Positions 33,891 to 45,790 of a stretch of 64,000 nt of DNA are shown one piece after another; the first letter of the stretch is position 1; each line of letters opens with the position of its first letter. This DNA is from Isoetes taiwanensis (Eukaryota > Streptophyta > Lycopodiopsida > Isoetales > Isoetaceae), in contig JAJEKV010000008.1 of the NCBI GenBank assembly GCA_021234155.1, positions 19,295,308-19,359,307 of the forward strand. Direction: 5' to 3'. The position numbers and the translations under genes are program-made. The notes below the pieces were generated by a model, which had not been told where the DNA came from, ran no database searches, and saw nothing but the letters and a program-made list of their open reading frames with translations.

Positions 33891-35640
33891 ATGTACATAT
33901 TTCTTCGTTTTCATGTAGGCACGATAAAAGAAGTTAGCACTGCTATGGCCGACGCAGATAGGGACGCTGTTTTCAGCCCACTTATAAATATAGATACTGA
34001 CTCGGATGAAGAACTGGAGAAGTGTGGTCATGCTGCAGGTGAGAACAAGTCTGAGTGCTTTCACCTTCATGTGGACATGGATTTGGTATCAAAGGAGACG
34101 ATGATGAGCATTAAAGAGTGTAAAACTGCTATGTGCAACACGATTTAGCGCTTGGAGGAAGCTTTGCACTGTCTAGACATGAAAGATTTGAAGGTTTCTT
34201 TGAAGCAACGGAGTGTCTTTCGTGGTTACATGAACCTGATGCGTGCTCTCTTCATAAGGCACAATAACACACTGGAACATCTTAGCCGGCTGTACTTTCG
34301 CACTATGGTCAGGACCCTACAGCTAGCCAGGCACTACATAGTGCATTGTTAGATGGAAACCCTAACAATATTGAAAAGTTTAGCAAGGCAAGGTTTAGGA
34401 AGCATGGGTCTAGTGAACATGTTGGAGCTTCAACTTCACGTGCTATAGCTGAAGATCTACCTAAAGGTTCCTCTTGCAACTTGATAATTATGCAGGCCAA
34501 AATAAGAACAGGTGGATGTTTTCTTTCCTTGCCTACTTAACAGCTGTGGGGATATTTGAAAGAGTTAATTTAGGGTTTCTGATGCCTGGGCATACCCATG
34601 AGGATGTGGATGCGTTATTTGGCAAATATAGTTGTATATTGAAGCAGCAAACAGTGACCAACTTTCCTAGGCTAATGGAAATCTTGCATGAACGCACTAT
34701 TCCAAACCCTATAGGTTCTCTCATAGAAGAAGTGCCTGATTGGAAGTTATGCATTGGATCTTGAAGGTCATTCCAGGCCTCTGCAGTTCACTTTTTGGGT
34801 GAGAAATGGGATTCCAATCTTTCAATGGAAAATGAGACCTTCAGAGGAGGAGTGGAGAGGAGGGGAGGAAATATGACGTAGAGACGAGAATGGCAAGCCT
34901 ATGATACCTCCAGGTCAACCAAAAGCTCTAAAAGCTACTAAAGAAGTGAAGCAATTGGGATTGACTAAGAAAGAAATCTAGGACTATATAAAGCATTGGC
35001 AAACCAACCCTGATGACACCAACCGTGCCGTGATAGCTTACTGGAAGAAGGTGATTAACCTGTTGGGGGAGATAGACACATCGTCAGATGAATTGAAAGA
35101 AGGGTGGTTGCCTAAAACTAGGTGGAAGACCTTAGCAGGTGCTGAGGATGTTGATGACACTGTTAGTAGCATTCGTAAGCATTATGCTCCTCCTCCTTCT
35201 GACAAACACTATGTTGGTCCTAAGAACAATAGGCCAAAGTTTCTAAGCATGGAAGCTTATGAACCTTCCACTGACTTGGAAAGCCACCAATTTGTGGTAG
35301 TAAAACCAGCAGATTTAGATACCTATCCAGTGTGGTTGGGGTACACCATTTCTGATATTTGCAAAGAAGAAGGTAATATTAACTTCAACCATGTGCGGGT
35401 AGGATGGTGGTGTCCAGTGCATTAGTTGACCAATGTATCGGATAAAGAAAGGTACTTAGATTGTTGGACAAAGAAATGGAGGAGAAATCCAAGTGATCCT
35501 GATCTTTGGCTAGACTATGAAAGTGTATTGTACTCATGGACTCCAAAAACTGTTCTAGGTAGAAATGTGAGAATTACAATACCTTAGGATGTCAAGAAGA
35601 AGGCTATGATATCATTGGGGGTGTTTGAAGAAAAGTGAAT
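33891..35640 (+). pseudogene. DUF7869-type gene, decayed, downstream of the HUH gene
   Basis: The diagnostic stretch is at 34474-34764: QLDNYAGQNKNRWMFSFLAY, then ERVNLGFLMPGHTHEDVDALF. This is the LDN-x-NKN-R and GHTHEDxD pattern of the DUF7869 family, which is common in seed-free plants and protists. A -1 shift near 34750 leads to RPLQFTFWVRNGIPIFQW and a C-terminal region (35030-35640) with VWLGYTISDICKEE, HVRVGWWCPV and RYLDCWTKKWRRNPSD. In-frame stops occur at about 34875, 34978, 35423 and 35586. The segment 33891-34365 upstream is less clear. The conserved acidic/His residues resemble an RNase H-like nuclease fold, which is inference. Whether it belongs to the HUH element or is a neighbour is unknown. 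Confidence 0.6.
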
Positions 35641-38600
35641 AACTATGTAAATTTTCTTCCTCACGTTTTTATAATATGGTGCTATGCTGTGAAATATTGA
35701 CTTTTCTGTAAATAATATGAGATTACATTTTCATAATTTTGAGGTGGTTTGTGTGAATTTGAATATGCTATTAAAAAAATACAATATGAAATTTGTCCCA
35801 AAATTAAGACATAATACCAATTTAAATGAATGATGGTTTCTATGCTTCATCTTGCATTCCAAAGAGACAAAACCTTCTCATAAGAGTGGTGCCCGTCCAT
35901 CATTTTTGCAATCACAGATATTTCACATTTGCTTAGAAATTAAACTGGTTGGATCCTTTGCTATTTGCTTGAAAGTAAAACCAACTAGATTTTTCTCCCA
36001 TGATTGCAACCATTGTATTGCAAATGATTTTTACAAATATGTTGTATACATGTATGATGGCTTTTGTAATTTGTTTTTCTTATACCTCCTGAGAATTTGC
36101 CGCATTCTGCTAATAACAGGTTGTTTGCTACAGTTAGGCCCATGCTTTCTCAAGCACAGTGCTCCAAACATGATTGCAGAGCCATAGCATCGCAAGTGAT
36201 CTTTACAACATTGTATCCATGCTATGATGGCTTTTGCAATTTTGTTTTTCTTCCCTTCTTGAGAATTTGCCCCATTCTTCTAATAACATGTTATTTGCTA
36301 CCACTAGGCCCATGCTTTTTCAATGCTCCAAACATGAATATATCAAAAGCTCCTCTCCATTCTTATGGCACTTTTCGTAGCCCTTCAAAACATTTCAAGC
36401 AAAGCACGTACCTTGTAACTGTCTTTTGACTTGGCAATAGCAAATACATTTGTACGGCCAAGATTCATAGGTGGCCTTTCTTCTGGCATTGTTGCCTCAG
36501 TATGTGTTATCCTTATAGCCTTCAAAGGGTACCTGATACATACAATTGCCTCATGAATTTTACATTACAAATAGGCTACTTACATATCAATTGAAGAAAC
36601 TAATTTAATTTATTCCTATAATATTGGCATAAACCAGCATGATTCCATTAGAGAAAGAAGCCTGGTACCTATTTTTGTATATATACATATACCATACATA
36701 TACCATACATATAAAACTAGGATAAGAATTACATATAAATGACTAGCAGATTAGGATATTGGCAGAAGCTTTATACAATATATGATTTATGAAAAAATGC
36801 ACCTGTAGGAAAAATCCAATGCTCATATACACAACGTAACAATATTTTCTTGATCAATTAGGGTTAGCTCCCATCACCTATGAATCAAGTGCTAGTGTTG
36901 TTGTGCAATTGAGGGAGCACATATCTCAAGACATTGAAACAAATATCAGAATATCAGTTTCTTATAGCATGTCCAGCACATGAAGCACCTTAACATATCA
37001 GATCTTACTAGTATGTGTACTATTTTGCAAATGTCTGCACTAAATTCAGCAGTGTTCTTAAAAGATATGGTGCAAATACGAGTTGCTAACCTATAGTAAC
37101 CAGCATATAGTACCAGCTGGTGGATCGAACACACATATGACGGATGGCTATGGTGCACTGCGAACTGACGACAACATTTGTGATTTCTCTCATAATAGCT
37201 AGCTTAACTGATCGGTGCTATAAGGTAAAGGAAGAAAGTATTGGAAGGCCCTAGAGCTGGGTGCCATATCAACATATCTTCATAAGTCCCCTTGATCACT
37301 CAATCTAAAAAGTATTCCAAAACATATGAACTAGTGCATTCTCAGTTGTTGAGCTTAGGCCTCAAGGTCCAGGAACATTGATCAGAAGCCAATCTAGGTG
37401 TTCCCTGTTTGATACATCCTCCACGGTTCTAAGATCCTGGCATCACAAATCCTCTTTAAATTTCCATTTTAGGAGAACTCTTTACTGCTTCTTGATTCAA
37501 ATGTTTCCTGTGTTCCACTTAACAAAAAAAAAAAGATTAAGCATAAAAAATAAAACACTGCACAACCCTGAAATAATCCATGATTCACAACTAATTCCAT
37601 GATTAACAACTAGTTACAAAGGAAACACAGATTGCTTAACAAACAGACAATCAAAAACCAAAATCTACAGACTATGCATTTCCTTAAGAACCCAAATAGA
37701 TTACCAAGTAGAGCGATTAGATTACCAAGTAGTTCCAATAAACATGTGGGCCAGAAACAGGCTCAGGAATACTAGCACTTGCACAGGAGCGGTTTTTTCA
37801 AGTCTAGCAAATGCAGAATCGCTGAAGCTAGCAGAAACTCTATTTAACTCTCATAAATTATAAATCCAATCAGGGTTCACGTTTAAAGCCCAAGATTTTC
37901 AAAATCAATCTTCCAAAGCTCAGACCTTGCAAATCTCTAGAATCTCTAGCGAGACATGATCTCTCCTTTTGCATATGCATTATAAGGGATTAAAAAATCC
38001 CCACCCATTACCCACCAAATACATAAACCCAGCATTGGTTCTTACATGGGTCCTATTGAAAAATAATAAGGATGAGAAGGATGTTGTTGGAGCCGCATGT
38101 CAGACTGAGTATAAGTCGGCTGTAGAAGGCCACGACCACGAAGGATGAAAGAGATAAAGAATTACCTGGATTTTTTAGAATATTCATGACCGTTGGATTG
38201 CTAAATATGAAATTCGACGGCTGCTAATTATTTTGGCTTCCATGGCATGAGACACTCTAGAATTGCAGCAAACGTTGCACCTGGGGTTAGGCAACCCTGC
38301 TAAACACAAGCATATTTTAATTTTATTATAATGTGGATTAGACAAAGCACCCCATGAGGTGGCAGTGGAAATTTGTGATGACATGACATTTGTGGGGTAA
38401 CAAAAGGGAAATATAAAAGGCAACAATTTTCTAGGAATATTCTCCATTGTTGCGGTTATGGCGCAGTTCCTCTCGCGATCCCGGCAACGAGTTGCGATAG
38501 ATCTAATTGAGGATGGCCTAGTTAGGCATCCAAAGCTGAGAGATGACATGTGTTATACCGAGGATGGGCTTGGTACACAGGGCAATATTCACTTGGCATG

Positions 38601-38972
38601 TTCAATATTTGAACCAACAATAGAAGCTGCAGATTCTTGCATATTGTAGCTCCCCCTTTGTTTATGTCCATGTATCAGGTAATTGAGTCTCTATATATGC
38701 ACATTTTCAGCAGTTTCTGTAGGATCTTTAAATATGAACCATGTGATCTTTTCTACTATGAAGCCAGGATGTAAAGATGCATGAGTAAGCTCAGGAGTTT
38801 CTAGCTGTTGCATGCTTGGCCAAGACAGTCGTCTCTTAGGGATGGATCATGTAGGTTTATCTTCTCTATGCTTTTTTTTCGTGATAAAAATGTGCAGATG
38901 TTTGATGGAAATGAATGCTTTAAATTAAATGTGAACAGGGTATATGATTAGGTTTGTGTGATAAATCTTTGC
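35641..38972. other. Intergenic, AT-rich
   Basis: No gene supported on either strand. It contains the ~165-bp tandem duplication at 36001-36333 and short ATAC-rich microsatellite text near 36681-36715. The 63-codon plus-strand frame at 38458-38649 has no family resemblance. Confidence 0.5.
36001..36333. repeat. ~165-bp diverged tandem duplication
   Basis: Copies 36001-36170 and 36171-36333 share TGATTGCA, ATGATGGCTTTTG, GAGAATTTGCC, AATAACA and TAGGCCCATGCTTT, ending GCTCCAAACA. Divergence is well above that of the 16.9-25 kb array, so it is an older event. Confidence 0.8.
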
Positions 38973-39295
38973 GGGTGAAAGCATGCTAGGGTGTACCATC
39001 TAAAGTACCTATTTAGGTAGTACAAAACTACCCAGAAAAGTACCCAGCACTGGGTACTGGGAACTTGCAAAAATGCCGCAATAAAAAATAAGTTTGAGAG
39101 TTAATTCATTTATTTTAGTCATTAGTAGTATTGTTATCCTCTAGTACTATAGATTGACATGCTATTGACCCTCAATTCAAAAATTTTCGATTGATTTTAA
39201 TGGAAAGAAAAAACAGAAAGTACCAGTTTTAAAAGTACCCAGTGTAGGTACTTTTGAGGGTTCCAAAAGTGGTACACCGTAGCATGCTTTTACCC
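38973..39295. mobile_element. 323-bp MITE with 26-bp terminal inverted repeats
   Basis: The ends are GGGTGAAAGCATGCTAGG (then GTGTACCA) and its complement, with two mismatches in 26. A TTGC tetranucleotide flanks both sides (38969-38972, 39296-39299) as a probable target duplication. Subterminal AAGTACC(C) motifs recur on both strands. It is non-coding, so it depends on a transposase encoded elsewhere. Confidence 0.8.
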
Positions 39296-41638
39296 TTGCT
39301 TTGACTTTCACAAATATTGTGCAGGCGTGGAGTATAACAAAAGAAACTCCAGCTCCATCATCTTATGGCGCAACTTCAAAGGCTTTGGTTTAGCCGTTAT
39401 TCTACATGAGGTGTACTTATTCCTCTCTGCTGATACGAATATGGTAGCTCAAGGGTGTGGTCTTGGATGTTAGTCTTGGTGGACTAGCATGAGTGTTTAA
39501 GTTTGGCAAATTATTGGCAAAGCATAGCAGTAAAGGCAACTTATGGGGTATATTTAACTATGATGCTAAAAAGGCTTGCAAAATAAAAAGGGCTAAAGTT
39601 GCAGCAGTGGTCTATAAATAGAAGTTGAACTTCAAATTACATATATCTCCACAACCAGAGGTTGAATTTGGGCGAACTTTACTTCTCTAGAACTATCCCA
39701 GAGTCTAGTTTTCAAATTGGGGGGAGCACTTTCTATAATTCGTCCGAATAAGAAAGACAGGGGGTCAAGAAAGACTGCTCCTCCTTCGCCCTTAAATCTG
39801 ATTCAAAGAAAGCCATTACTTTTTTCTAGAGAGATATGACCAAAAGAGTGATAGGGGATCAAGAAAGATTGCTCTTCTCCTTCGTTCTTAAATCCGATTC
39901 AAAGAAAGCCATTGCTTTTTCCTAGAGTTTCTACTATTCTTGTTCAATAATCTACTACTATATCTGAGCCTAACTTTTGGTGTCCTTTATTGAGGGCTGA
40001 AGCTGATTGTCAGACCTTGCTATAATTCTGCCAGTTCTTAGCATTGATTGACCCGGTTGGGTGGTGAACTACCATGAATTGGTTGTTGGGTTGGATCTCT
40101 CTCCAGTTTTGATGAACTGGTGTTTGATTACAAGAGCTATTGGTGTAGCTTCTGGCACAGGTTCTTAAGCTGATTTTGGTGGTTTGGCCAGCATCTCAAG
40201 TTAATTGAATAAGTTGTGTTCAGTTGCTTTTCACATTGCAAAAGAGGTTATTTGTCTCTGCTAACAGTTGGAACTGGACAATAACTAGCTATGGACCTAA
40301 AGTACCGAAGCTAATCCCTTCTTTGCATCGTCTAAATCGTATTGGTAATTTTGTTAAGCATGACATTCCATTAATCATGTTAGCTGCTGCCTGAATCGAT
40401 AGCAACATTGAATATTTGGAAGTACCAACTCCGTTTCATATGTGTGCATCTGTAGATTCCATGAAAAGACATCGGATCTAATTCTACAAGAAACTAGGTT
40501 TACAATATCGGCCATATTCTGTTCTACATGACTCCAAGTTCCTTCAAATGCAGCCAATTGCACAAAGACTATGTTATAATTTTATGGACTTATAATGCTT
40601 ATAAGAACATGAACATGCTGGTATATTTGAGCAACAATGATTTTAGCCATTTGCATCACGCTTTCAAGTTGCTTCAAACGTAGCCATTTGTAGAAAAGCT
40701 CGGTTATAATGTTATGGACTTTATGCTTACAAGAAGATGGAGGGGCTGTTATGTTAGAGTAACGATGAGCTAAGGATAAAGGTAACATTCTTACCTCCTA
40801 CTTGGATTATCATCATGTGCTACTGCATCATGTCCCTTTAATCAAATATATCTTTACATCCCTCAACATTATGAGCACAGTTGTGTGTGTGCGCCTTAAG
40901 CTTTAACTGGGAGAAATGATTTTTGTGAGTTTTATTATGGCTTTAAGTAGATGGAGTTAGGGAAGATATAGGATAAAGTATCAATTGGTGTTTCTGGTTT
41001 AGGAAAGCAAGCGATGTATCTTCTATATCCGCTCAGGGATTGTTGTAATTCCTAAATCTTAAATACACATGATTTGCTTTGCAGCTAAGATACTGACGTC
41101 CCGCTTTGATCTACATAAATGAGCATGAACGCGTATTTATTTCATTGTCCATTCATGATTATTACAACTAATTTGCTCTAATGATTCATCACACGTTATT
41201 CTATTCTATTCTATTCTATTATTACTTCTGTATCTCTGAGAGAATGCAAAATAGTAGAAACAATACGCTAAAATCCTTTATTAGGTTGCTCTCTCATTGT
41301 AACATGCATCTCATATTGCTTTCAGTCTTGCTTATTTTTCCAATGATGTTTTCTTTGCATGACAGGGTCTAAATGAATAATAGACATTAGGATTATAGAC
41401 TTTGATGCCAACGCGGTTGCATGTGGGAGTATTAGCTGCTTGGCAAAGGAAGAAGTTTTTGCACATCAATTTTTATCATGCTTACAACTCGAGTGGCTAA
41501 AGAAATGTGAGGATTTTCAACATCATCAACAAGAATAAGTATATGAACAATGGTATGCTGCTTAGATAGTTGTTAGTTCCCTTTTACTTATGAAATATTT
41601 CAAATTTGGCAACATTAATCTAATCCTATAAAATGCGT
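39296..41638. other. Intergenic with local duplications
   Basis: No gene seen. A ~75-bp duplication (39760-39830 and 39853-39929, sharing TCAAGAAAGA and GATTCAAAGAAAGCCATT) and a ~125-bp diverged duplication (about 40517-40640 and 40643-40770) are present. An (ATTCT)n microsatellite lies at 41199-41221. Confidence 0.5.
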
Positions 41639-42260
41639 AAGGAAGGAAGGAAGGAAGGAAGTTTATTTTAACGTCCACGGAGGCCAGAAGCCTATGAGAC
41701 GGTACATGCAGAGAACAGGCAAAAAAACCAAAAACCCCAACACCAAAAACAAACAATGTAACTGTACAGTAGAACCCTACTACCGGGATGAAAAAACCCC
41801 CACTTGGGAGGAAAAACCCTAACAGTAGGCTCTCAAATACCATGCCCTTGAAGAGCAAGTCTGACGGCCGAAAATCGCGCTACCATAGGTGATGCGAGTA
41901 ACTGATGTAGCGGTGTGTCAGAGCATCTAAGATCAGTGTGCACTGCTCGGACATGGGCATATGCTGGGCACCGCTGGAGGGCATGGTGCTCATCCTCTAT
42001 CACGTGCATCTCACAACACTGACATATCCTCTCCTCCCTGGGGATCCCATGCCCGCCATTCACCCCCCAGCGACCTGTTTCAATTCTGAGGTAATGGGAA
42101 CCCGTCCTTATGGCAGCAATAGCTCTCCGTTTCTTCACAGAGATGTGTGCTTTCAAGTACCGATGGGGTCCATGCTCAAGGCCGGGATTAATCTGAGCGT
42201 GATAATGCTCTATCTTGGACAAGGAGGCAACCCTTCATCCTTTGCTTCAAGAGTACTCCA
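41639..42260 (-). pseudogene. 5'-truncated LINE 3' end with C-terminal zinc finger
   Basis: Minus-strand codons 41833-42222 read LRIETGRWGVNGGHGIPREE, then RICQCCEMHVIEDEHHALQ, then CPAY. This is the C-terminal zinc-binding segment of plant LINE ORF2 (C-x2-C ... H-x3-C spacing). The 3' UTR ends in a small hairpin (41681-41693), GACGTTAAAATAAA, then (CTTC)n at 41639-41661 instead of poly-A. The endonuclease and reverse transcriptase are missing, typical of truncated reverse transcription. Confidence 0.8.
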
Positions 42261-44119
42261 TTATTAGGGACAATACACATTGATGTATGTTCTGCCATGG
42301 CCATTGCATTATGTCTTGCTTCAAGACCTAGGTCCTCATGCAAAGCTCTACACTGCAGATTCGAACTCTGGTAACATGGATGGCTTTCAAGTTCTTAAAT
42401 TTATGCTGCAATTCTTTATTTTCCAAAGTAATATAGTTCATATATGCACAACAACCTGAGGAGTATGTTTTTGCACTTTATTTACTTATACAGTTGAGCC
42501 ACCTAGATAATACATCTAGAAGCTTTGTCTCATGTCCTCAGTCAGATTTCACAAGATATTCAATACACCACATTAGTTCTATGCAGTAGGATAGAATGGC
42601 ACTGCTACATATGATAAGCAGGGCGTAAATATGCTGGTGCTAAGAGGAGCTAGGATTGGTACATATGATAAGAAGGGCCTAAATATGGTGGTGCAAAAAA
42701 GAGCTAGGGATCTTCAGTTTGTTCTAACACTATGCACTGATTGAGCTACAATAGCATGGCCCCAATCACAAAGATGATTGTTGTTATGCCTTCTAGGTAT
42801 GTATTCGAACCTTGCCCATTTGAGCAATTATTAAAAAACAATATTACACCAGTTTATCCTTCCATCTTCAACTATATTAATAAACTTGGAAGCTAGCATG
42901 GAATGCTAGCCTTCTCATTTCTATTAAATGCATCTTATATGATTGTTGTTTTCTATCTACCTACCTACCTACCTATCTACCAACCTATCTATCTATCTAT
43001 CTATCTCATCATTAACCTATTGTACCTTTTCTTCATTGAATAGTCCTTTGAGTTTTTGTTCCTAATTTTATGTCCTTAAAAGCCTTCTTTTCTGCAGGCA
43101 CTGTTATAGGCATGGAATGTTGTCCTTCTCTTTTGTATTAAATGCATGCTATATGATATGATTGCAGTTTGTAGTATGCAAAGACATACATTTCTACAAC
43201 ATAATAAGTGAATGGAAGTTTAAGTTTAGAACTTCTTTTCTATGAGACTTTTCTAGGTCGTAGCACATTTGGTATCCCACAAGAGCTGGTTGTGCTTATC
43301 ATTAAAGAGAAGTATTTTAACAATCTACATTTTTAAACTATATAACAGTTGTATCTTGGCTAGGAGGACTCGATACATGCAAGATACAAGCAAGATACAG
43401 TAGGATTTTCTCATTATGTCATTGCACACTTACATATTATTCCATAATGTGTTATTATATTGCAGATCCTTAAGCATTAAATAGTCCAGACAACCTTGGG
43501 CATCAATATCAATTTAGCTGCTTGGAACTACTGATAGATGTGAATGGCACATTATTTTATCCACCTCTCGCTTTCATGCTCGCATATAATCGAAGAATTT
43601 ACTAAAGATGGAAACCGAATAGGTTGTTGTTAACTCCTGAAATGTGATGTCGCCTACATACAACATAAAATGCTAGCTACCTGAAATGTGATGTCGCCTG
43701 CATACAACATAATGCTAGCTATAGATTTTTTAGCAGGTTGCCTAACTCCTTCTACAACATTTGCTACAATGGTTCAAAGTCAAAATGCATCCTTCCCTCC
43801 CCATAAGTTCAATTCAATTTAACATTTTAAGACTTTAAACATTCATAGCACTTTATCTCTGAATGCAATGAAACGAACTTCTTTCATAACAAGATGCCAT
43901 GAAGACCATATTAAACATGCGCAATGATTCAAAGCTAAAATGCACCCCTCCCTCCCAACAAGTTCAATTCAACTTTAGCTTTTAAATTTCAAAACAGTAA
44001 CATTTTGTCCTTCTACAATAACTCAATAGCTTAGATAAATAGTCATATCTCTCTAACAACGACACAATGAAATAGACACTTCCATGTAATACTTGCATTT
44101 ATAGTCATGTCTCTCTAGC
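42261..44119. other. Intergenic with microsatellite and short duplications
   Basis: No gene supported. A CTAC/CTAT microsatellite lies at 42955-43010. Short duplications occur at about 42605-42712 (GATAAGnAGGGC units) and 43635-43735 (CTGAAATGTGATGTCGCCT units), and a pair about 150 bp apart near 43770-43990 shares GTTCAATTCAA. Confidence 0.5.
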
Positions 44120-44276
44120 AACGTAATGTTCGGGCAGAGGCTATTTCGCGTAATTACAGACCCAGATTATCTCTGATAATGGCCTCCTCTCTTGGCCTCT
44201 ATAAAATTGCAATGATTATGAAGAAATCGTTGCTTGCTCCAGTAAGCTAAATAGCCTCGGCCCGAAGCATTACGTT
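44120..44276. mobile_element. 157-bp MITE-like inverted-repeat element
   Basis: The ends AACGTAATGTTCGGGCAGAG and AATAGCCTCGGCCCGAAG...TTACGTT are inverted repeats over about 26 bp with a few mismatches or gaps. No coding capacity. Confidence 0.65.
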
Positions 44277-44280
44277 AGAG

Positions 44281-44378
44281 AATGTGCCAGGCAGGCAATT
44301 TCGCCTGGCTTGGACCTTGGCTCGCCCTAGCGGGCTCGCCAGGCCCTTACCAGGCGAAATTGCTTGCCCTGGCACATT
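44281..44378. mobile_element. 98-bp MITE-like inverted-repeat element
   Basis: AATGTGCCAGG...CAATTTCGCCTGG at the left faces CCAGGCGAAATTGC...CCTGGCACATT at the right, about 28-bp arms with small gaps. It sits four bases from the previous element. Two such foldbacks side by side may be one composite. Confidence 0.65.
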
Positions 44379-44779
44379 ACCTATATCAAAGCAACCAAAC
44401 GAACACTTCCACTAGTAACTACATGCCATTCCTGACATCATACATTGTAGCTAGACACTGAAAGATGCTTCACATATTTACCCCCTTCCAAATCACTGCT
44501 AAAGCCTGGCAATGCCAGGCACCATAACTAGTGCTTTCTTAACGTTCAAATCATGTTAGTTTATATCATGTGCTCAAGAATCATATTATTTAATGGACAA
44601 TAAAAAATAATACTAAAAATAAGAAGAGCGTGTTCCATTTGAATCCGTTGGCTACATATTGGATAATGCTACCATGATGTTAAAGGACTGGCCTAGACAT
44701 AAACTTGGAAGGGTACTAAACATAACATAAGATGTGCGTTCGGGCAGGTAGTTGAAAACGTTCCAAGGAAGTTGTCAAG

Positions 44780-45295
44780 TTAAGCATGAGACCCGACAGC
44801 AGGGGCACTCCAGCCGGAGCTGGGAGGGCTCCAGTTCCAAGCTGGTGTAGGGTTCCGTGGTCTACTACGTCCAGAACCAGAACCAGAACCGGAACCAGAT
44901 CCATAGCCCGAACCGGAGCCGGAGCCGGAGCCAGAGCCCGAGCCAGAACCATAACCTGAACCCGAGCCAGAGCCAGAGCCAGACCCCGAGCCTGAGCCAG
45001 ACCCCGAGCCTGATCCCGAACCTGCCCCATACCCAGAACCTGACCCTGATCCTGAGCCTGACCCGGAGCCCCACCCAGAACCATACCCAGAACCAGAACC
45101 AGCTCCTGATTCACAACCAGAGCCTGGGTTGGATCCATAGCCTGATCCCGAGCCTGATCCATAGCCTCCTGTTGGGGTGTTGCCATAGCTTGGAGTGGTT
45201 CCACCGTAGTAGCTGGAGGGCTTGGTGTCCCTTGCGCCCATGCTTGCTGCAGCTGCTAAGCTCGCCACAACGAAGAAGAGTGATGCCTTCGCCAT
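44780..45295 (-). CDS. Secreted Gly/Ser/Tyr-rich cell-wall-type protein
   Basis: A single-exon frame, about 170 residues. [20 protein letters not shown] is a clear signal peptide with an Ala-rich cleavage region (MGA-RDT). [20 protein letters not shown] follows, then a long GSGSGYG repeat, ending in a Pro/Trp-containing tail ([16 protein letters not shown]) before the stop. Such proteins are secreted to the apoplast and may be cross-linked through Tyr. A start at 45304 (MQSMAK) is possible, but 45295 is better placed relative to the TATA-like box at 45325-45330. The repeated codons make long open frames in other frames too; those are shadows. The single Cys (position about 66) is unusual for the repeat. 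Confidence 0.75.
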   Translation of the reverse strand: MAKASLFFVVASLAAAASMGARDTKPSSYYGGTTPSYGNTPTGGYGSGSGSGYGSNPGSGCESGAGSGSGYGSGWGSGSGSGSGSGSGYGAGSGSGSGSGSGSGSGSGSGSGSGYGSGSGSGSGSGSGSGYGSGSGSGSGSGRSRPRNPTPAWNWSPPSSGWSAPAVGSHA

Positions 45296-45324
45296 GGATT
45301 GCATGTACGATGGTAAGATCGGGG

Positions 45325-45330
45325 TTTATA
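45325..45330 (-). promoter_or_regulatory. TATA-like box of the Gly/Ser-rich gene
   Basis: CCATATAAACC on the minus strand lies about 30 bp before the MAK start codon. The spacing leaves almost no 5' UTR if this is the TATA box actually used, so the assignment is tentative. Confidence 0.4.
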
Positions 45331-45638
45331 TGGGCTCCCAATCTGCTGACTCCCTCACGGGATTTGTAGGGTGGCCCAGATGATCCAACCATTTGCCGAA
45401 TGTTCAGCCGCTTTGTTGGGCGCTATCACCAATGCCCCATCAACGTCCCTTCTCTCATCCCATGCTATGGCCTCTTATTAAATTCTTTCCTTTTGCTCCC
45501 TTCTATATCCATTCTTCTAATGACATGAGAGCAAATAGCACGGCTCCAAGAGTTTGGAAGACCCTTTTAAATTCTTTGTCTACAAGCTAAGTTATAACTT
45601 GTGCTTGCATAAGAATTTAGAGAGCAAGATTATGAGAG

Positions 45639-45790
45639 GGATAACACCCTTATGCCCTATTATAACAAACGAGGGCCGGAGGCCCGAGTTGGTTATAATA
45701 GGGCATAACACCCGAGTTTTAGGGTGTTATCCACCATAACAACCTGAGCCCGAGAGTTTTAACAACCTGAGCCCGAGAGTTTTATGGTGG
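45639..45790. repeat. Nested foldback element
   Basis: Three stems sit inside each other: GGATAACACCC (45639-45649) with 45722-45732; TTATGCCCTATTATAAC (45650-45666) with 45692-45708; and GGGCC-GGA-GGCCC in the loop. To the right, AACCTGAGCCCGAGAGTTTT occurs twice in tandem and CCACCATAA faces TTATGGTGG. Non-coding. Confidence 0.8.

Noticed and set aside
33612-34070. Minus-strand frames opposite the HUH/DUF7869 region
   Set aside because: Antisense shadows; the plus-strand protein motifs are convincing.
38458-38649. 63-codon plus-strand frame starting MAQFLSRSRQRVAIDLIED
   Set aside because: No homologous pattern, no splice context, length within chance for AT-rich DNA.
42955-43010. CRISPR-like or regulatory repeat
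   Set aside because: Simple CTAC/CTAT microsatellite.
44716-45369. Long open frames in the other frames and on the opposite strand of the Gly/Ser-rich gene
   Set aside because: The GGNTCN codon repeat keeps several frames open. Only the 44780-45295 frame has a signal peptide and sensible composition.
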